The notes under the pieces are model-generated. The model was not told where the DNA came from. It saw only the letters and a list, made by a program, of their open reading frames with translations, and ran no database searches. From an uncultured Shimia sp. (lineage in GTDB: Bacteria; Pseudomonadota; Alphaproteobacteria; Rhodobacterales; Rhodobacteraceae), in contig CALCOY010000016.1 in assembly GCA_937897325.1 (NCBI GenBank), forward strand, positions 186,001-250,000: 64,000 nucleotides of DNA. Direction: 5' to 3'. Shown in pieces: positions 34,867-44,129 of this stretch. Each line of letters begins with the position of its first letter. Positions within the stretch are counted from its first letter, which is position 1. The position numbers and the translations under genes were made by a program.

Positions 34867-36096
34867 TCACCCGTGATATTTCGACAGGATCATAGATCCG
34901 TTCGTGCCGCCAAAGCCAAAAGAGTTCGTCATTACACTGTCGAGGCCAGCGTTTTCGACCAGTGTCGTTGCGATCTCATCCGGCCTGAAGGCGGGATCCA
35001 GCGTTTCAACATTGATCGATGGTGTGATGAAGTCATGCTCCAGCATCAGAAGACAGAACACGGCCTCAAGCGCGCCTGCCGCCCCTTGAGCATGCCCTGT
35101 CATGGACTTCGTTGAACTGACAACCGGCTGCGTGCGCCCTTCGAACGCACGCCGCACGGCCTCCATCTCTGGCACATCACCCGCTGGCGTCGAGGTGCCA
35201 TGCGCGTTGATATGTCCGACAGCGCGACCTTCGGGCAGCGTGTCCAGTGCCAGACGCATGGCCAGTTCCGCCCCTTCACCAGAGGGGGCCACCATGTCAT
35301 GTCCATCTGAGGTGGCCGCATAACCCGTCACTTCGGCATAGATCTTGGCGCCGCGTGCCTTTGCGTGTTCTAGCTCTTCAAGAACAAGCATTCCGCCGCC
35401 GCCCGAAATCACAAACCCATCCCGATCCGCGTCAAAAGCGCGAGAGGCCCGATCGGGCCTGTCGTTGTATTTCGAAGACATCGCGCCCATCGCGTCGAAC
35501 AGGCAAGAGAGCGTCCAGTCCAGCTCTTCTCCACCACCGGCAAACATCACATCCTGCTTGCCCAGCATGATCTGCTCTGCCGCATTTCCTATGCAGTGCA
35601 GCGACGTCGAACAGGCCGAGGTGATTGAATAGTTAATGCCCTTGATCTTGAAGGCCGTCGCCAGATTTGCACTTACGGTCGATGACATGCATTTCGGCAC
35701 CGCAAATGGCCCGATCCGCTTGGTCGCCCCAGTCTTCAGTACCGTCTGATGTGCTGTCAGCATGGCGGAGGTAGATGGCCCACCTGACCCGGCCACCAGA
35801 CCCGAGCGTGGATTGACCACGTCTGTCTCATCCAGCCCCGCATCTGCGATCGCCTGGGTCATGGCAATATAGGCATAGGCCGCACCCGGACCCATGAAAC
35901 GCAAGGTGCGTTTGTCGATGTATTCGGAAGGATCGAGATCGATGGTGCCCGCGATCTGGCTGCGAAAGCCGTTCTCGGCCATCTCCTGGCTCGCCACGAT
36001 TCCCGAGCGGCCCGCCTTCAGACTGTCCAGAACCGCGTCGCGGTTCGTTCCAATGGACGACACGATGCCCAAGCCAGTGACAACGACACGGCGCAT
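34867..36096 (-). CDS. fabB: beta-ketoacyl-ACP synthase I
   Basis: This 409-residue KAS enzyme has the nucleophile cysteine in SACSTSLHCIG, the histidines in NAHGTSTPAGD and SMTGHAQGAAG, and the C-terminal NSFGFGGTNGS. FabB extends the cis-3-decenoyl-ACP made by FabA in unsaturated fatty acid synthesis. It follows fabA by 18 bases and meets fabI by overlap, supporting FabB rather than FabF. Confidence 0.95.
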   Translation of the reverse strand: MRRVVVTGLGIVSSIGTNRDAVLDSLKAGRSGIVASQEMAENGFRSQIAGTIDLDPSEYIDKRTLRFMGPGAAYAYIAMTQAIADAGLDETDVVNPRSGLVAGSGGPSTSAMLTAHQTVLKTGATKRIGPFAVPKCMSSTVSANLATAFKIKGINYSITSACSTSLHCIGNAAEQIMLGKQDVMFAGGGEELDWTLSCLFDAMGAMSSKYNDRPDRASRAFDADRDGFVISGGGGMLVLEELEHAKARGAKIYAEVTGYAATSDGHDMVAPSGEGAELAMRLALDTLPEGRAVGHINAHGTSTPAGDVPEMEAVRRAFEGRTQPVVSSTKSMTGHAQGAAGALEAVFCLLMLEHDFITPSINVETLDPAFRPDEIATTLVENAGLDSVMTNSFGFGGTNGSMILSKYHG

Positions 36097-36114
36097 AAGC
36101 TGCCCCCCTGATCC

Positions 36115-36627
36115 TTAGCCGTTGCCTGTGGACAGGCCGACCTTCATGCCCTTGACCTCATAGATGGTCTCGCCATCCGCCTCAACCCGGCCGTCGGCAA
36201 CGCCCATCTTGAGCTTTCGGTCGATGACACGCGTGAAATCCACGTGGTACGTGATCATCGCGCGATCGGGCTGCACCATCCCTGTCAGCTTCACCTCACC
36301 CACGCCCAGCGCCATGCCGAGGCCCTGCCAGCCCCGCCAGCCAAGGTTGAAGCCCGTGAGCTGCCACAACCCATCAAGTCCCAAGCAACCCGGCATGATC
36401 GGATTGCCCGGGAAATGACATTTAAAGAACCAGAGATCCGGCGTGATGTCGAACTCGGCCACCACGTGCCCTTTGCCATGCGCGCCCCCATCGCCTGAGA
36501 CATCCGTGATCCGGTCCATCATCAGCATAGGCGGTTCGGGCAACTGCGCGTTGCCGGGGCCGAAAAGCTCTCCCCGCGCGCATTTCAGAAGGTCGTCTTT
36601 GTTGAAACTGGTGGGGTAGTCGGCCAT
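36115..36627 (-). CDS. fabA: 3-hydroxydecanoyl-ACP dehydratase/isomerase
   Basis: This 170-residue hot-dog enzyme has the FabA active-site block [20 protein letters not shown] with the catalytic His and the Asp further on. It dehydrates 3-hydroxydecanoyl-ACP and isomerises the double bond, the branch point to unsaturated fatty acids. First gene of fabA-fabB-fabI. The irr gene diverges from it across a 177-base gap that contains a clear dyad. Confidence 0.95.
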   Translation of the reverse strand: MADYPTSFNKDDLLKCARGELFGPGNAQLPEPPMLMMDRITDVSGDGGAHGKGHVVAEFDITPDLWFFKCHFPGNPIMPGCLGLDGLWQLTGFNLGWRGWQGLGMALGVGEVKLTGMVQPDRAMITYHVDFTRVIDRKLKMGVADGRVEADGETIYEVKGMKVGLSTGNG

Positions 36628-36741
36628 CCTGGCGCGTCTCCTCGGGCTGCCCGTGTGTCTTGCGATCAGGCCCCTCTAGCACCGGCCTTTCCTTTGACGC
36701 AAGGGTGACGCAATAGGGTGCGCAACGCACGCTGCGACTGA

Positions 36742-36755
36742 TTTTCATTTGAAAA
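36742..36755. promoter_or_regulatory. palindrome between fabA and irr (candidate operator)
   Basis: TTTTCA-TT-TGAAAA is a perfect inverted repeat of six bases about the midpoint of the gap, upstream of an A+T-rich CTATATAG box that could be the irr -10 element. It resembles a Fur-superfamily box in symmetry, though not the ICE consensus exactly. Autoregulation by Irr is plausible. Confidence 0.4.
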
Positions 36756-36804
36756 CCGGGGGGAAGGCCAACTATATAGAAGTGAAGCAAGGATAGGTGT
36801 CTCG

Positions 36805-37221
36805 ATGACCGCCCCGCAAGATATCGGTGAAAAATGGCTTTCAGGCGCAGGTCTGCGCCCGACCCGGCAGCGTGTCACGCTGGCTGCATTGTTGATCGGT
36901 GACGGCCAGCATCGTCATGTCACTGCGGAAAGTCTTTTCGAAGCAGCCAAGGATCAGGGCGAAGCGGTCTCGCTTGCGACGGTCTACAACACACTACGCG
37001 CCTTTTGTGAGGCTGGTCTCATGCAAGAGGTGACTGTGGATGGCTCTAAAAGCTATTTCGATACCAACACCCACGATCACCCCCATTTTTATTGGGAAGA
37101 TGATGCAAAACTGACGGATGCCCCGTCCGACCAGCTTGAGATTGCGCGCATCCCCGATGCACCCGAAGGGGCCGAGATCGCATCGGTCGATGTGGTCATC
37201 CGCCTGCGCCGCAAAAGCTAA
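36805..37221 (+). CDS. irr: Fur-family iron response regulator Irr
   Basis: This 138-residue Fur-fold protein has the winged helix (GLRPTRQRVTLAALLI, SLATVYNTLRAFCEAGLM) and the histidine-rich region NTHDHPHFYWED. The absence of the usual Fur cysteine pairs and the HDHPH motif fit Irr, which senses haem-linked iron status in alphaproteobacteria. It diverges from fabA and may control iron and haem genes elsewhere. Confidence 0.9.
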   Translation: MTAPQDIGEKWLSGAGLRPTRQRVTLAALLIGDGQHRHVTAESLFEAAKDQGEAVSLATVYNTLRAFCEAGLMQEVTVDGSKSYFDTNTHDHPHFYWEDDAKLTDAPSDQLEIARIPDAPEGAEIASVDVVIRLRRKS

Positions 37222-37243
37222 ACCCCATCACCGTTTCACCAAA

Positions 37244-37936
37244 ATGCTGCGCTATGTGACCTTCGCGGCGCTTTTGCCGGTATTGGTGCCGCAAGCGCTC
37301 TGGGTCGTGTCCCGCGCCGTCCGTCTACCAGAGGCAGACGGCCCCCGATCCGGCGCGATAGGTCAAGGTCGGCCGCTGAACCTTCTGATCCTGGGCGATT
37401 CGTCCGCTGCGGGTGTCGGCGTCGATCATCAGGATCAGGCTCTGGCCGGTCAGCTTGCGCAGCATCTTTCGCAGACGGGCCAAATCACCTGGACGCTGAT
37501 CGCCCAAACCGGCGCCACGACAGACACGGCCTTGCGAATGCTGGAAACGGCCCCAAAGCAGCATTTTGACATGGCCGTCATCGCGCTTGGGGTAAATGAT
37601 TGCAAGAACGGCATCTCGGCCAACCGCTGGCAGACCAACTACACAACCATCCTTGACCACCTGCGCGATCGCTTCAGGGTGCGCCGGATCTGCGTGTCGG
37701 GCGTCCCGGATCTGGGGCAGTTCCCGCTTTTGCCCAAGCCGCTCGGTACCATTCTGGGAAATCGCGCCCATCGCTTCGACGCGATCCTGCATGACATTGT
37801 GGATGCGCGCGCAGATGTCACGTACGTCTCGCTCGATTTCGGCGACGACACCACCTTGATGGCCCGCGACGGATTTCACCCCGGTCCGCTGATCTATACA
37901 GCCTGGGCCAAACGCGTGGCCGAGACATTCCGGTGA
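37244..37936 (+). CDS. SGNH/GDSL-family hydrolase
   Basis: This 230-residue SGNH esterase has the nucleophile block LLILGDSSAAGVGVDHQ, IALGVNDCKNG for the Asn position and the C-terminal DGFHPGPLIYTAWA with the Asp-His pair. An N-terminal hydrophobic stretch (VTFAALLPVLVPQALWVV) may be a signal anchor. Substrate is unknown. ATG 37244 lies 23 bases after the irr stop; the longer open frame overlaps irr and is not family-like. Confidence 0.85.
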   Translation: MLRYVTFAALLPVLVPQALWVVSRAVRLPEADGPRSGAIGQGRPLNLLILGDSSAAGVGVDHQDQALAGQLAQHLSQTGQITWTLIAQTGATTDTALRMLETAPKQHFDMAVIALGVNDCKNGISANRWQTNYTTILDHLRDRFRVRRICVSGVPDLGQFPLLPKPLGTILGNRAHRFDAILHDIVDARADVTYVSLDFGDDTTLMARDGFHPGPLIYTAWAKRVAETFR

Positions 37937-38031
37937 TCCTCTAGATGGATCTTGGCGCGGGCGGGAGCCTAGCCCGGCTCTTCCCAATGAAGATGCCCCG
38001 CCGAAGAGGTCATAATGATGAACAGGGCAAT

Positions 38032-38205
38032 CTAGGCAATTTCGGCCACCCCATTGCAAACAGCCCAGGTCCCGTCCGACATGTTCCACCATGCGACCTC
38101 GTTCGCGGTGGCCCAGACGACTAAAAGGAAAATCCAGCTCAGATGCAGCACGCGCCAGCGCCGGGCGGTTATCTGAATGGAATGACCAAGTGTGCGGCGC
38201 AGCAT
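38032..38205 (-). pseudogene. possible fragment of a septation-protein-A (IspZ/YciB) type gene
   Basis: A 57-codon frame reads GHSIQITARRWRVLHLSW, IFLLVVWATANEVAWW and SDGTWAVC. The NEVxW and W-V ending after a hydrophobic helix recalls the C-terminus of IspZ/YciB. Only this end is present; the upstream sequence belongs to another small membrane gene. Either a truncated relic or an independent tiny membrane protein. Confidence 0.4.
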
Positions 38206-38225
38206 TGGTCGATGACCCCTCGCGC

Positions 38226-38624
38226 CTAGCCTGACGCCCGAAGCGACCGCAGGAAAAGCCCGATCCCGCCAACCAGCAGGACAAGGATGACAAGCAGGTC
38301 GAAGGCGCTCATTAGGGCAAATTGCAGCTGCAGATTCGCGATCACACCTGCCACAAGGGCTATGACCGACCCGATGGCCAAAGCCCAGCCGACCAAGTTG
38401 CGCCCGCTGTAAAAGATCAGCCCGACCCCAAACATGAAGGGGATCAGGATCATCCCGGTCGTCACCGGAAAGCCACCGATGGTGAAGGCGGCCATGCCCA
38501 ATCCAAATTGCGGACGCACAACGATCGAGTTCAGGAGAAGATAGCCACCCGCGCACATCATCACGAAACCGAGGATGAAGGTAAGCTCGCCCCCGTTTGT
38601 TCCACCTGCACCGCGTCGCGCCAT
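38226..38624 (-). CDS. hypothetical four-helix membrane protein
   Basis: This 132-residue protein has a short basic N-terminus and about four hydrophobic helices (FILGFVMMCAGGYLLL, MILIPFMFGVGLIFY, WALAIGSVIALVAGV, LLVILVLLVGGIGLFLR). I do not recognise the family. ATG 38624 is used; an ATG 12 bases upstream is possible. It stands alone between the esterase and glycosyltransferase-like genes. Confidence 0.65.
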   Translation of the reverse strand: MARRGAGGTNGGELTFILGFVMMCAGGYLLLNSIVVRPQFGLGMAAFTIGGFPVTTGMILIPFMFGVGLIFYSGRNLVGWALAIGSVIALVAGVIANLQLQFALMSAFDLLVILVLLVGGIGLFLRSLRASG

Positions 38625-38894
38625 CACTCTCTCCAAATGCCTTGTTCGGAGGTCTTAGCCGGGCATAGCGCCGATTTCCAGCAGACCGTTTGCCTTAATG
38701 TTTTGGCAACCTTGTGGACCGGGCCTTTGGACCGGGCGCTTTGTTAACCAGCCCAGATAAGACATCAGAACCGACGCGATACCGATACAATACCGACGTT
38801 ACACAGAAAGCCGATTTGCTTTGTTTTGCTGGGTTAACCCGTCGATTCGGGCCAATCGAAGAATCCTTCCGTTGACCATCCCGGCGCTCGATCC

Positions 38895-39761
38895 TCAAAA
38901 CCACTGTCCCGGCTCGATCAACCCCAGATCCAGAAGCTGCCGGGATGACCATTCGAACGGCATAGAATTGTGCCATTTGAATGTATCGATATCGAATGTG
39001 CTGCCCGGGTTCAGCTTCAGGGCCTTGGCAGTTCGAAAGGAACAGATCGCCGCCGTGATGTTATGGTGCCAGGGGCAGGCATAGGTGTTGTATTCCTCGA
39101 TATTGAAGCGGTAATCGCCCTGCGTTATCAAGCCCGGCTGCGTCTGAAATATCGAGATCCGATCGATGCGCCGCCGATCGGTTGGGATGTGTTCCTCAAA
39201 CCGCCAGCGCAACCCGCCATAGAAATCGAGTTGTCTTTCCTGGCTGAGGCCCTGCGCGTCTTTTCTGGCCAGCGCGTAGTATCCTGACCGATCAAGATGC
39301 GCTGTCTCCCGCGACACGGCATTGGGCGTCGCACCCAGATCTTCGGCATAAAGGTCAATGACATAGGCCAGCATGGCCTGCCGCCGCTCCTCCGTATGAA
39401 AGGCCAGCATTTCGCCGACGCCGCGATCCTCGCAAAAGGGATAAAAGAGATACTCCGCATTCCAGCCATAATAGATCCACGTTCCTGTCGGCACGCCTCG
39501 AATGATCCTGTTCAAAGCGGTCGCAAGCGTACCTTCAGACGTCGTATCACAATCCACCCGTACGACTTCGGCCCCTGGATCGTCCGGCAGGGCAAACGTC
39601 TGAGGCATCAACGCCACGACAGTGCCAAAGCCCAATGATAGATGGTGCCGCAGCGTCGACGCCAGTTCGATCTCGTCCTCGACGAAGATCAGGGCGAGCG
39701 GGCCGGTTTTCAGATGACCGGCGCCTGCCTGCAGAAGATGGTCCAGACCGGTGAAACGCAT
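38895..39761 (-). CDS. glycosyltransferase-2-like / hypothetical protein
   Basis: This 288-residue soluble protein has [19 protein letters not shown] near the N-terminus and a [20 protein letters not shown] block. It lies upstream of and divergent from miaB, where Roseobacter genomes often have a protein annotated as a family 2 glycosyltransferase (from memory). No DxD motif is obvious, so activity is uncertain. Confidence 0.55.
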   Translation of the reverse strand: MRFTGLDHLLQAGAGHLKTGPLALIFVEDEIELASTLRHHLSLGFGTVVALMPQTFALPDDPGAEVVRVDCDTTSEGTLATALNRIIRGVPTGTWIYYGWNAEYLFYPFCEDRGVGEMLAFHTEERRQAMLAYVIDLYAEDLGATPNAVSRETAHLDRSGYYALARKDAQGLSQERQLDFYGGLRWRFEEHIPTDRRRIDRISIFQTQPGLITQGDYRFNIEEYNTYACPWHHNITAAICSFRTAKALKLNPGSTFDIDTFKWHNSMPFEWSSRQLLDLGLIEPGQWF

Positions 39762-39868
39762 GGCTGTCCATACCCTTTTTGGCGAAGGTCGGCCAAACCG
39801 CTTTGCATTGCAAGAGGACCCTACGCCTGCTATCTGCCATCCTTCATCACAACCTCAGCAGGCCCGCC

Positions 39869-41194
39869 ATGACCAGCCCCAAAAAGCTCTTCATCAAGAC
39901 ATATGGCTGTCAGATGAATGTCTACGACAGTGAGCGTATGGCAGAGGCCATGGGCGGACAGGGCTATGTCGAAACCAAGACACCCGAAGATGCCGACATG
40001 ATCCTTCTAAACACTTGCCATATAAGAGAAAAAGCGGCTGAAAAGGTTTACTCGGAACTCGGACGCTTCAAGCATCTCAAGGTCGAAAACCCCGATCTCA
40101 AGATCGGTGTGGCGGGCTGTGTGGCACAGGCCGAAGGCCAGGAGATCATGCGGCGTCAGCCGCTTGTCGATTTGGTGGTCGGCCCGCAAAGCTATCACCG
40201 CCTGCCGGAATTAGAGGCAAAGGCACGGACAGGTAAAAAAGCACTCGACACCGATTTCCCGGAAGAAGACAAGTTTGAACGCCTGAAATCGCGCCCGAAG
40301 GCTCAACGCGGCCCCACCGCCTTTCTGACCGTCCAGGAAGGCTGCGACAAGTTCTGCGCCTTTTGCGTTGTACCATACACACGCGGGGCCGAGGTCAGCC
40401 GACCGGTGCAGCGCGTCGTGGACGAGGCGAAGGACCTCGTTGATCGCGGTGTGCGTGAGGTCACCCTGCTCGGCCAGAACGTGAACGCTTATCATGGCGA
40501 GGGTCCGGATGGTACGGATTGGTCTCTGGCCCGTCTGATCTGGGAACTGAACAAGATCGACGGGCTCAAGCGGATCCGCTTCACCACATCTCATCCCAAC
40601 GACATGAATGACGATCTGATCGCAGCCCATAGCGAATGCGAAAAACTCATGCCATACCTGCATTTGCCAGTGCAGTCCGGCTCTGATCGGATCCTCAAGC
40701 GGATGAACCGAAGCCACACGGCGGAAAGCTATCTGCGGCTGATCGAAAAGATCCGCGCGGCGCGTCCCGATATCCTGATGTCAGGCGATTTCATCGTGGG
40801 ATTCCCCGAAGAAACCGAAGCGGATTTCCAGGCCACGCTCGATCTGGTCGAGGCCGTGCGCTATGGCTACGCCTATTCCTTCAAATACTCGACTCGTCCC
40901 GGCACCCCAGCGGCAGAGCGCGCGCAGGTCGATGCAGCAGAGGCCGATGACAGGCTTCAGCGTCTTCAGGCCATGATCACGCGCCATCAGCGTGAGATTC
41001 AGGAAGACATGGTTGGCCGAACAGTCAACGTCCTATTCGAAAAGCCAGGGCGATTGCCCGGGCAGATGGTTGGCAAATCCGAGTATCTTCACGCCGTCCA
41101 TGTCGATGATTGCGATGCGCAGAAGGGCGACCTGCGGGCGGTGCGTATTCAAGCGAGCGCCTCAAATTCCCTTTCGGGCCGTCTGGTGGGCTGA
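39869..41194 (+). CDS. miaB: tRNA-2-methylthio-N6-dimethylallyladenosine synthase
   Basis: This 441-residue radical-SAM methylthiotransferase adds the methylthio group to i6A37 of tRNA. The auxiliary-cluster cysteines C14 (KTYGCQMN), C50 and C84, and the radical SAM motif CDKFCAFC (C159, C163, C166) are all present, followed by a C-terminal TRAM region ([20 protein letters not shown]). Start ATG 39869 at [13 protein letters not shown] second family member, rimO, is in this window. Confidence 0.95.
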   Translation: MTSPKKLFIKTYGCQMNVYDSERMAEAMGGQGYVETKTPEDADMILLNTCHIREKAAEKVYSELGRFKHLKVENPDLKIGVAGCVAQAEGQEIMRRQPLVDLVVGPQSYHRLPELEAKARTGKKALDTDFPEEDKFERLKSRPKAQRGPTAFLTVQEGCDKFCAFCVVPYTRGAEVSRPVQRVVDEAKDLVDRGVREVTLLGQNVNAYHGEGPDGTDWSLARLIWELNKIDGLKRIRFTTSHPNDMNDDLIAAHSECEKLMPYLHLPVQSGSDRILKRMNRSHTAESYLRLIEKIRAARPDILMSGDFIVGFPEETEADFQATLDLVEAVRYGYAYSFKYSTRPGTPAAERAQVDAAEADDRLQRLQAMITRHQREIQEDMVGRTVNVLFEKPGRLPGQMVGKSEYLHAVHVDDCDAQKGDLRAVRIQASASNSLSGRLVG

Positions 41195-41298
41195 AGACAG
41201 GGTTTTTTGTTCCAATTGACCGCAAAGCGCCATGTGCCCGTTGCGGCGCAGCGCCAAAATTGCGACCTTTCGAACAGGTACAGATTCAGGAGAAGGTA

Positions 41299-42306
41299 TT
41301 GACCCTCGCGCAGATCCCTAATGACAGCGCCACGCCGGAAATGATCGTTGAATTTCCCGACAACCGCCTGCTGATCGACCTTTGCGGGCCATATGATCAG
41401 AACCTGACCGCCATTGAGGCCGCACTTGAGGTACAGATTGTGCGGCGCGGTAACGAATTGGCGATCATGGGCGAGGACGGCGCGCAAAAACGCGCTGTCG
41501 AGGTTTTGAACGCGCTCTATCTGCGGCTTGAAACCGGTAAGACCGTTGAAGTCGCAGATGTTGACCGTGAATTGCGCATGGGCGGCTCTGAACACGGGAC
41601 GGGTACACGTCAGGGCGACCAGTTGGAAATGCCGGTTGGTGAGCGGATCGAGATCAAGACCCGCAAGAAGCTGATCGAACCGCGCACCGATGCACAAAAG
41701 GCCTATGTTCAATCGCTTTTCGAAAACGAAATGGCGTTTGGGATCGGCCCGGCGGGGACCGGCAAGACATATCTTGCGGTCGCCGTTGGCGTTAGCATGT
41801 TCATTGGCGGACATGTGGACCGGATCATCCTCTGCCGCCCTGCGGTCGAAGCGGGCGAGCGCTTGGGCTTTCTGCCTGGCACGCAGGAAGAAAAGGTAGA
41901 TCCATATATGCAGCCGCTTTACGACGCGCTGAATGATTTTCTGCCGGGCAAGCAGCTTGCCAAACTGAAGGAAGAAAAAACGATCGAAATCGCGCCTTTG
42001 GCCTTTATGCGGGGCCGTACACTCAGCCGTGCCTTTGTTGTGCTGGATGAGGCGCAAAACGCCACGACGATGCAGATGAAGATGTTTCTGACCCGTCTCG
42101 GCGAAGGGTCCCGTATGGTGATCACCGGCGACCGCACACAAGTCGACCTGCCGCGCGGTGTGCAATCAGGACTTGCGGATGCCGAGCGGCTTTTGAAGCA
42201 GATCCCGAAGATCAGCTTCAATTACTTCACCTCGAAAGACGTCGTTCGCCATCCTCTTGTCGCCGCCATCATCGAAGCTTATGAGGCCGATGCTGAACCT
42301 GGATAA
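41299..42306 (+). CDS. phoH: PhoH family ATPase
   Basis: This 335-residue protein has Walker A GPAGTGKT (150-157), LVVLDEAQN-type Walker B and VITGDRTQVDLP. PhoH-like (YbeZ) ATPases act with YbeY in RNA metabolism. The likely start is TTG 41299, ten bases after AGGAG (TLAQIPNDSATPEMIVEF); upstream open frame overlaps miaB and is not family-like. ybeY follows after one small membrane gene, matching the usual miaB-phoH-ybeY-corC-lnt order. Confidence 0.9.
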   Translation: MTLAQIPNDSATPEMIVEFPDNRLLIDLCGPYDQNLTAIEAALEVQIVRRGNELAIMGEDGAQKRAVEVLNALYLRLETGKTVEVADVDRELRMGGSEHGTGTRQGDQLEMPVGERIEIKTRKKLIEPRTDAQKAYVQSLFENEMAFGIGPAGTGKTYLAVAVGVSMFIGGHVDRIILCRPAVEAGERLGFLPGTQEEKVDPYMQPLYDALNDFLPGKQLAKLKEEKTIEIAPLAFMRGRTLSRAFVVLDEAQNATTMQMKMFLTRLGEGSRMVITGDRTQVDLPRGVQSGLADAERLLKQIPKISFNYFTSKDVVRHPLVAAIIEAYEADAEPG

Positions 42307-42332
42307 TCTGCTGGTTTTGAAAGGATAAATCG

Positions 42333-42701
42333 ATGCTCGACGTTTATCTGTGGATTGCATCGGCCCTGTCTGGCGCATGGTTCCTCGTGCATTTCTTCAT
42401 CGGCGGACGCCAGGTTGCAGGCCCATTGCGCGCCAGCACCGACCTGGGTGAGATGCCCCGCGCCGTGGCGTGGATGTGCTGGCACATGGTCAGTATCACG
42501 CTGTTCCTGCTGGCCACTTTCTTTGCCGGCGCGATTCTGTTTGACATGCCTGGCTTGGGTTGGGCCGGTGTCTTAATCGCAGCCGGATTGTCAGGCGTTG
42601 GGCTTATCGCAGCGCCTTTCATGTCGGTCAGCTACCGTCTGATGCCGCAGGGTTTCCTGTTCTTGCCCATAGTGATCCTTGGTGTTCTGGGCCTTGGATG
42701 A
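42333..42701 (+). CDS. hypothetical four-helix membrane protein
   Basis: This 122-residue protein has four hydrophobic helices (VYLWIASALSGAWFLVHFF, ITLFLLATFFAGAILF, GVLIAAGLSGVGLIAA, FLFLPIVILGVLGLG). I do not recognise its family. It is inserted between phoH and ybeY, overlapping ybeY by four bases, so it is co-translated with the RNA-processing gene. Function unknown. Confidence 0.7.
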   Translation: MLDVYLWIASALSGAWFLVHFFIGGRQVAGPLRASTDLGEMPRAVAWMCWHMVSITLFLLATFFAGAILFDMPGLGWAGVLIAAGLSGVGLIAAPFMSVSYRLMPQGFLFLPIVILGVLGLG

Positions 42702-43189
42702 TCGACATCCTGATCGAAGATGACCGCTGGGTCGAAATGGCTTTTGAGGCGATTGCCACAGAAGCCACCAAAGCTGTGCTCGACCATCATTCAATCCCAG
42801 CAAACGTAGCCGAAATCGCAATCCTGGCCTGCGACGATGCACGAATCGCCACGCTCAACACGGAATTCCGCGGAAAACCGACGCCCACAAATGTGCTAAG
42901 TTGGCCTACGGAAGACTTGGCCCCGGAAAAGGATGGTGATGCGCCCGTCAAACCAACAGAAGCCCAAGATGGCAGCCGCGATCTTGGCAATGTCGCAATC
43001 GCTTATGATACCTGCAAGCGCGAGGCAGACGAACAGAACAAAGCTTTGGCCGACCATGTCGCACATCTGATCGTTCATGGAGTCTTGCATTTGCTGGGTT
43101 ATGATCACATCCGTGACGGCGACGCGACGCGCATGGAAGCCTTAGAAGTCAAAATACTTGGCAGATTGGGTATTCCTGACCCATATTAG
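42698..43189 (+). CDS. ybeY: endoribonuclease YbeY
   Basis: This 163-residue zinc RNase has the metal motif H127-x3-H131-x5-H137 in IVHGVLHLLGYDH. YbeY matures the 16S rRNA 3' end and checks 70S ribosomes. Start ATG 42698 overlaps the membrane-protein stop (ATGA). An inserted acidic loop about residues 75-92 (LAPEKDGDAPVKPTEAQ) is common in alphaproteobacterial versions. Confidence 0.94.
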   Translation: MIDILIEDDRWVEMAFEAIATEATKAVLDHHSIPANVAEIAILACDDARIATLNTEFRGKPTPTNVLSWPTEDLAPEKDGDAPVKPTEAQDGSRDLGNVAIAYDTCKREADEQNKALADHVAHLIVHGVLHLLGYDHIRDGDATRMEALEVKILGRLGIPDPY

Positions 43190-43229
43190 ATAGGTCATAT
43201 GACACTGACCGGAGATTGAACGGGACCCG

Positions 43230-44129
43230 ATGGGAGACATTGAAGGATCGTCTGACGCAGCGCAACGCGCGCAGTCCTCAGATGACACGGCAACAAACAC
43301 CAGTTTTCAGCGACCCCAAGGGGTGATCGCGCGCGTGCTGTCCGCATTTTCCAGCAACACTGCGGAAGACCCAGCCCCCGAGATCATTGCAGAGGTGGCA
43401 CCGAACTCACAGCACGGCATGATAAATCTGCATCGCATGCGTGTGGAAGACGTTGCCGTGCCAAAGGCGGACATCACTGCCCTGCCGGATACAGCCTCTC
43501 TGGAAGAGCTTGTGAAGACATTCAAGGAAAGTGGGCTTACCCGTATTCCAGTGTTTGAAGGCACACTCGACACGCCTATTGGATTGGCGCACCTGAAGGA
43601 TCTGGCCCTGCAGCACGGTTTCAACGGAGCGGATCGAAGCTTTGACCTGCGCAGTATGTTGCGGCCTCTGCTGTTTGTACCACCATCCATGACCATCGGT
43701 GTTCTGCTCACAAAAATGCAGACCGAACGGCGGCATATGGCCCTGGTCATTGATGAATATGGTGGCGTCGACGGATTGGTCACGATCGAAGACCTGATCG
43801 AACAGGTCATCGGTGAGATCGAAGATGAACACGACATCGACGAAGGCCAACACTTCGCGCGTGAGAAATCGGGTTGTTACATGGCGCTGGCCAAGACGCC
43901 ACTGCAGGACTTCGAGGCCGAAATCGGTAAGTCGCTGACGGATCATGACGATGTGGACGAGGAAGAGATCGACACTTTAGGTGGCCTCGTCTTCATGTTG
44001 GCGGGCCGCGTGCCCACCCGCGGTGAGGTCGTGCCCCACCCCGATGGCCCCGAATTCGAGGTTTTGGACGCCGATCCGCGCCGCATCAAGCGGCTGCGCG
44101 TCAGGCTGGCCAGGCAGGCCGCGGAATGA
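43230..44129 (+). CDS. CorC/HlyC-family protein (CBS domains)
   Basis: This 299-residue protein has two CBS domains (MRVEDVAVPKADI, GLTRIPVFEG; HMALVIDEYGGVDGLVTIEDLIEQVIGEI) and a C-terminal CorC_HlyC transporter-associated domain. CorC-type proteins affect magnesium/cobalt efflux. No N-terminal DUF21 membrane part is present. It lies 40 bases after ybeY and overlaps lnt by four bases, in the conserved ybeY-corC-lnt order. Confidence 0.92.
   Translation: MGDIEGSSDAAQRAQSSDDTATNTSFQRPQGVIARVLSAFSSNTAEDPAPEIIAEVAPNSQHGMINLHRMRVEDVAVPKADITALPDTASLEELVKTFKESGLTRIPVFEGTLDTPIGLAHLKDLALQHGFNGADRSFDLRSMLRPLLFVPPSMTIGVLLTKMQTERRHMALVIDEYGGVDGLVTIEDLIEQVIGEIEDEHDIDEGQHFAREKSGCYMALAKTPLQDFEAEIGKSLTDHDDVDEEEIDTLGGLVFMLAGRVPTRGEVVPHPDGPEFEVLDADPRRIKRLRVRLARQAAE

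Noticed and set aside
38690-38890. repeat-like GGACCGGGCCTTTGGACCGGGCGC near 38718
   Set aside because: Two short near-copies in G+C-rich intergenic DNA; no further copies seen and no clear hairpin function.
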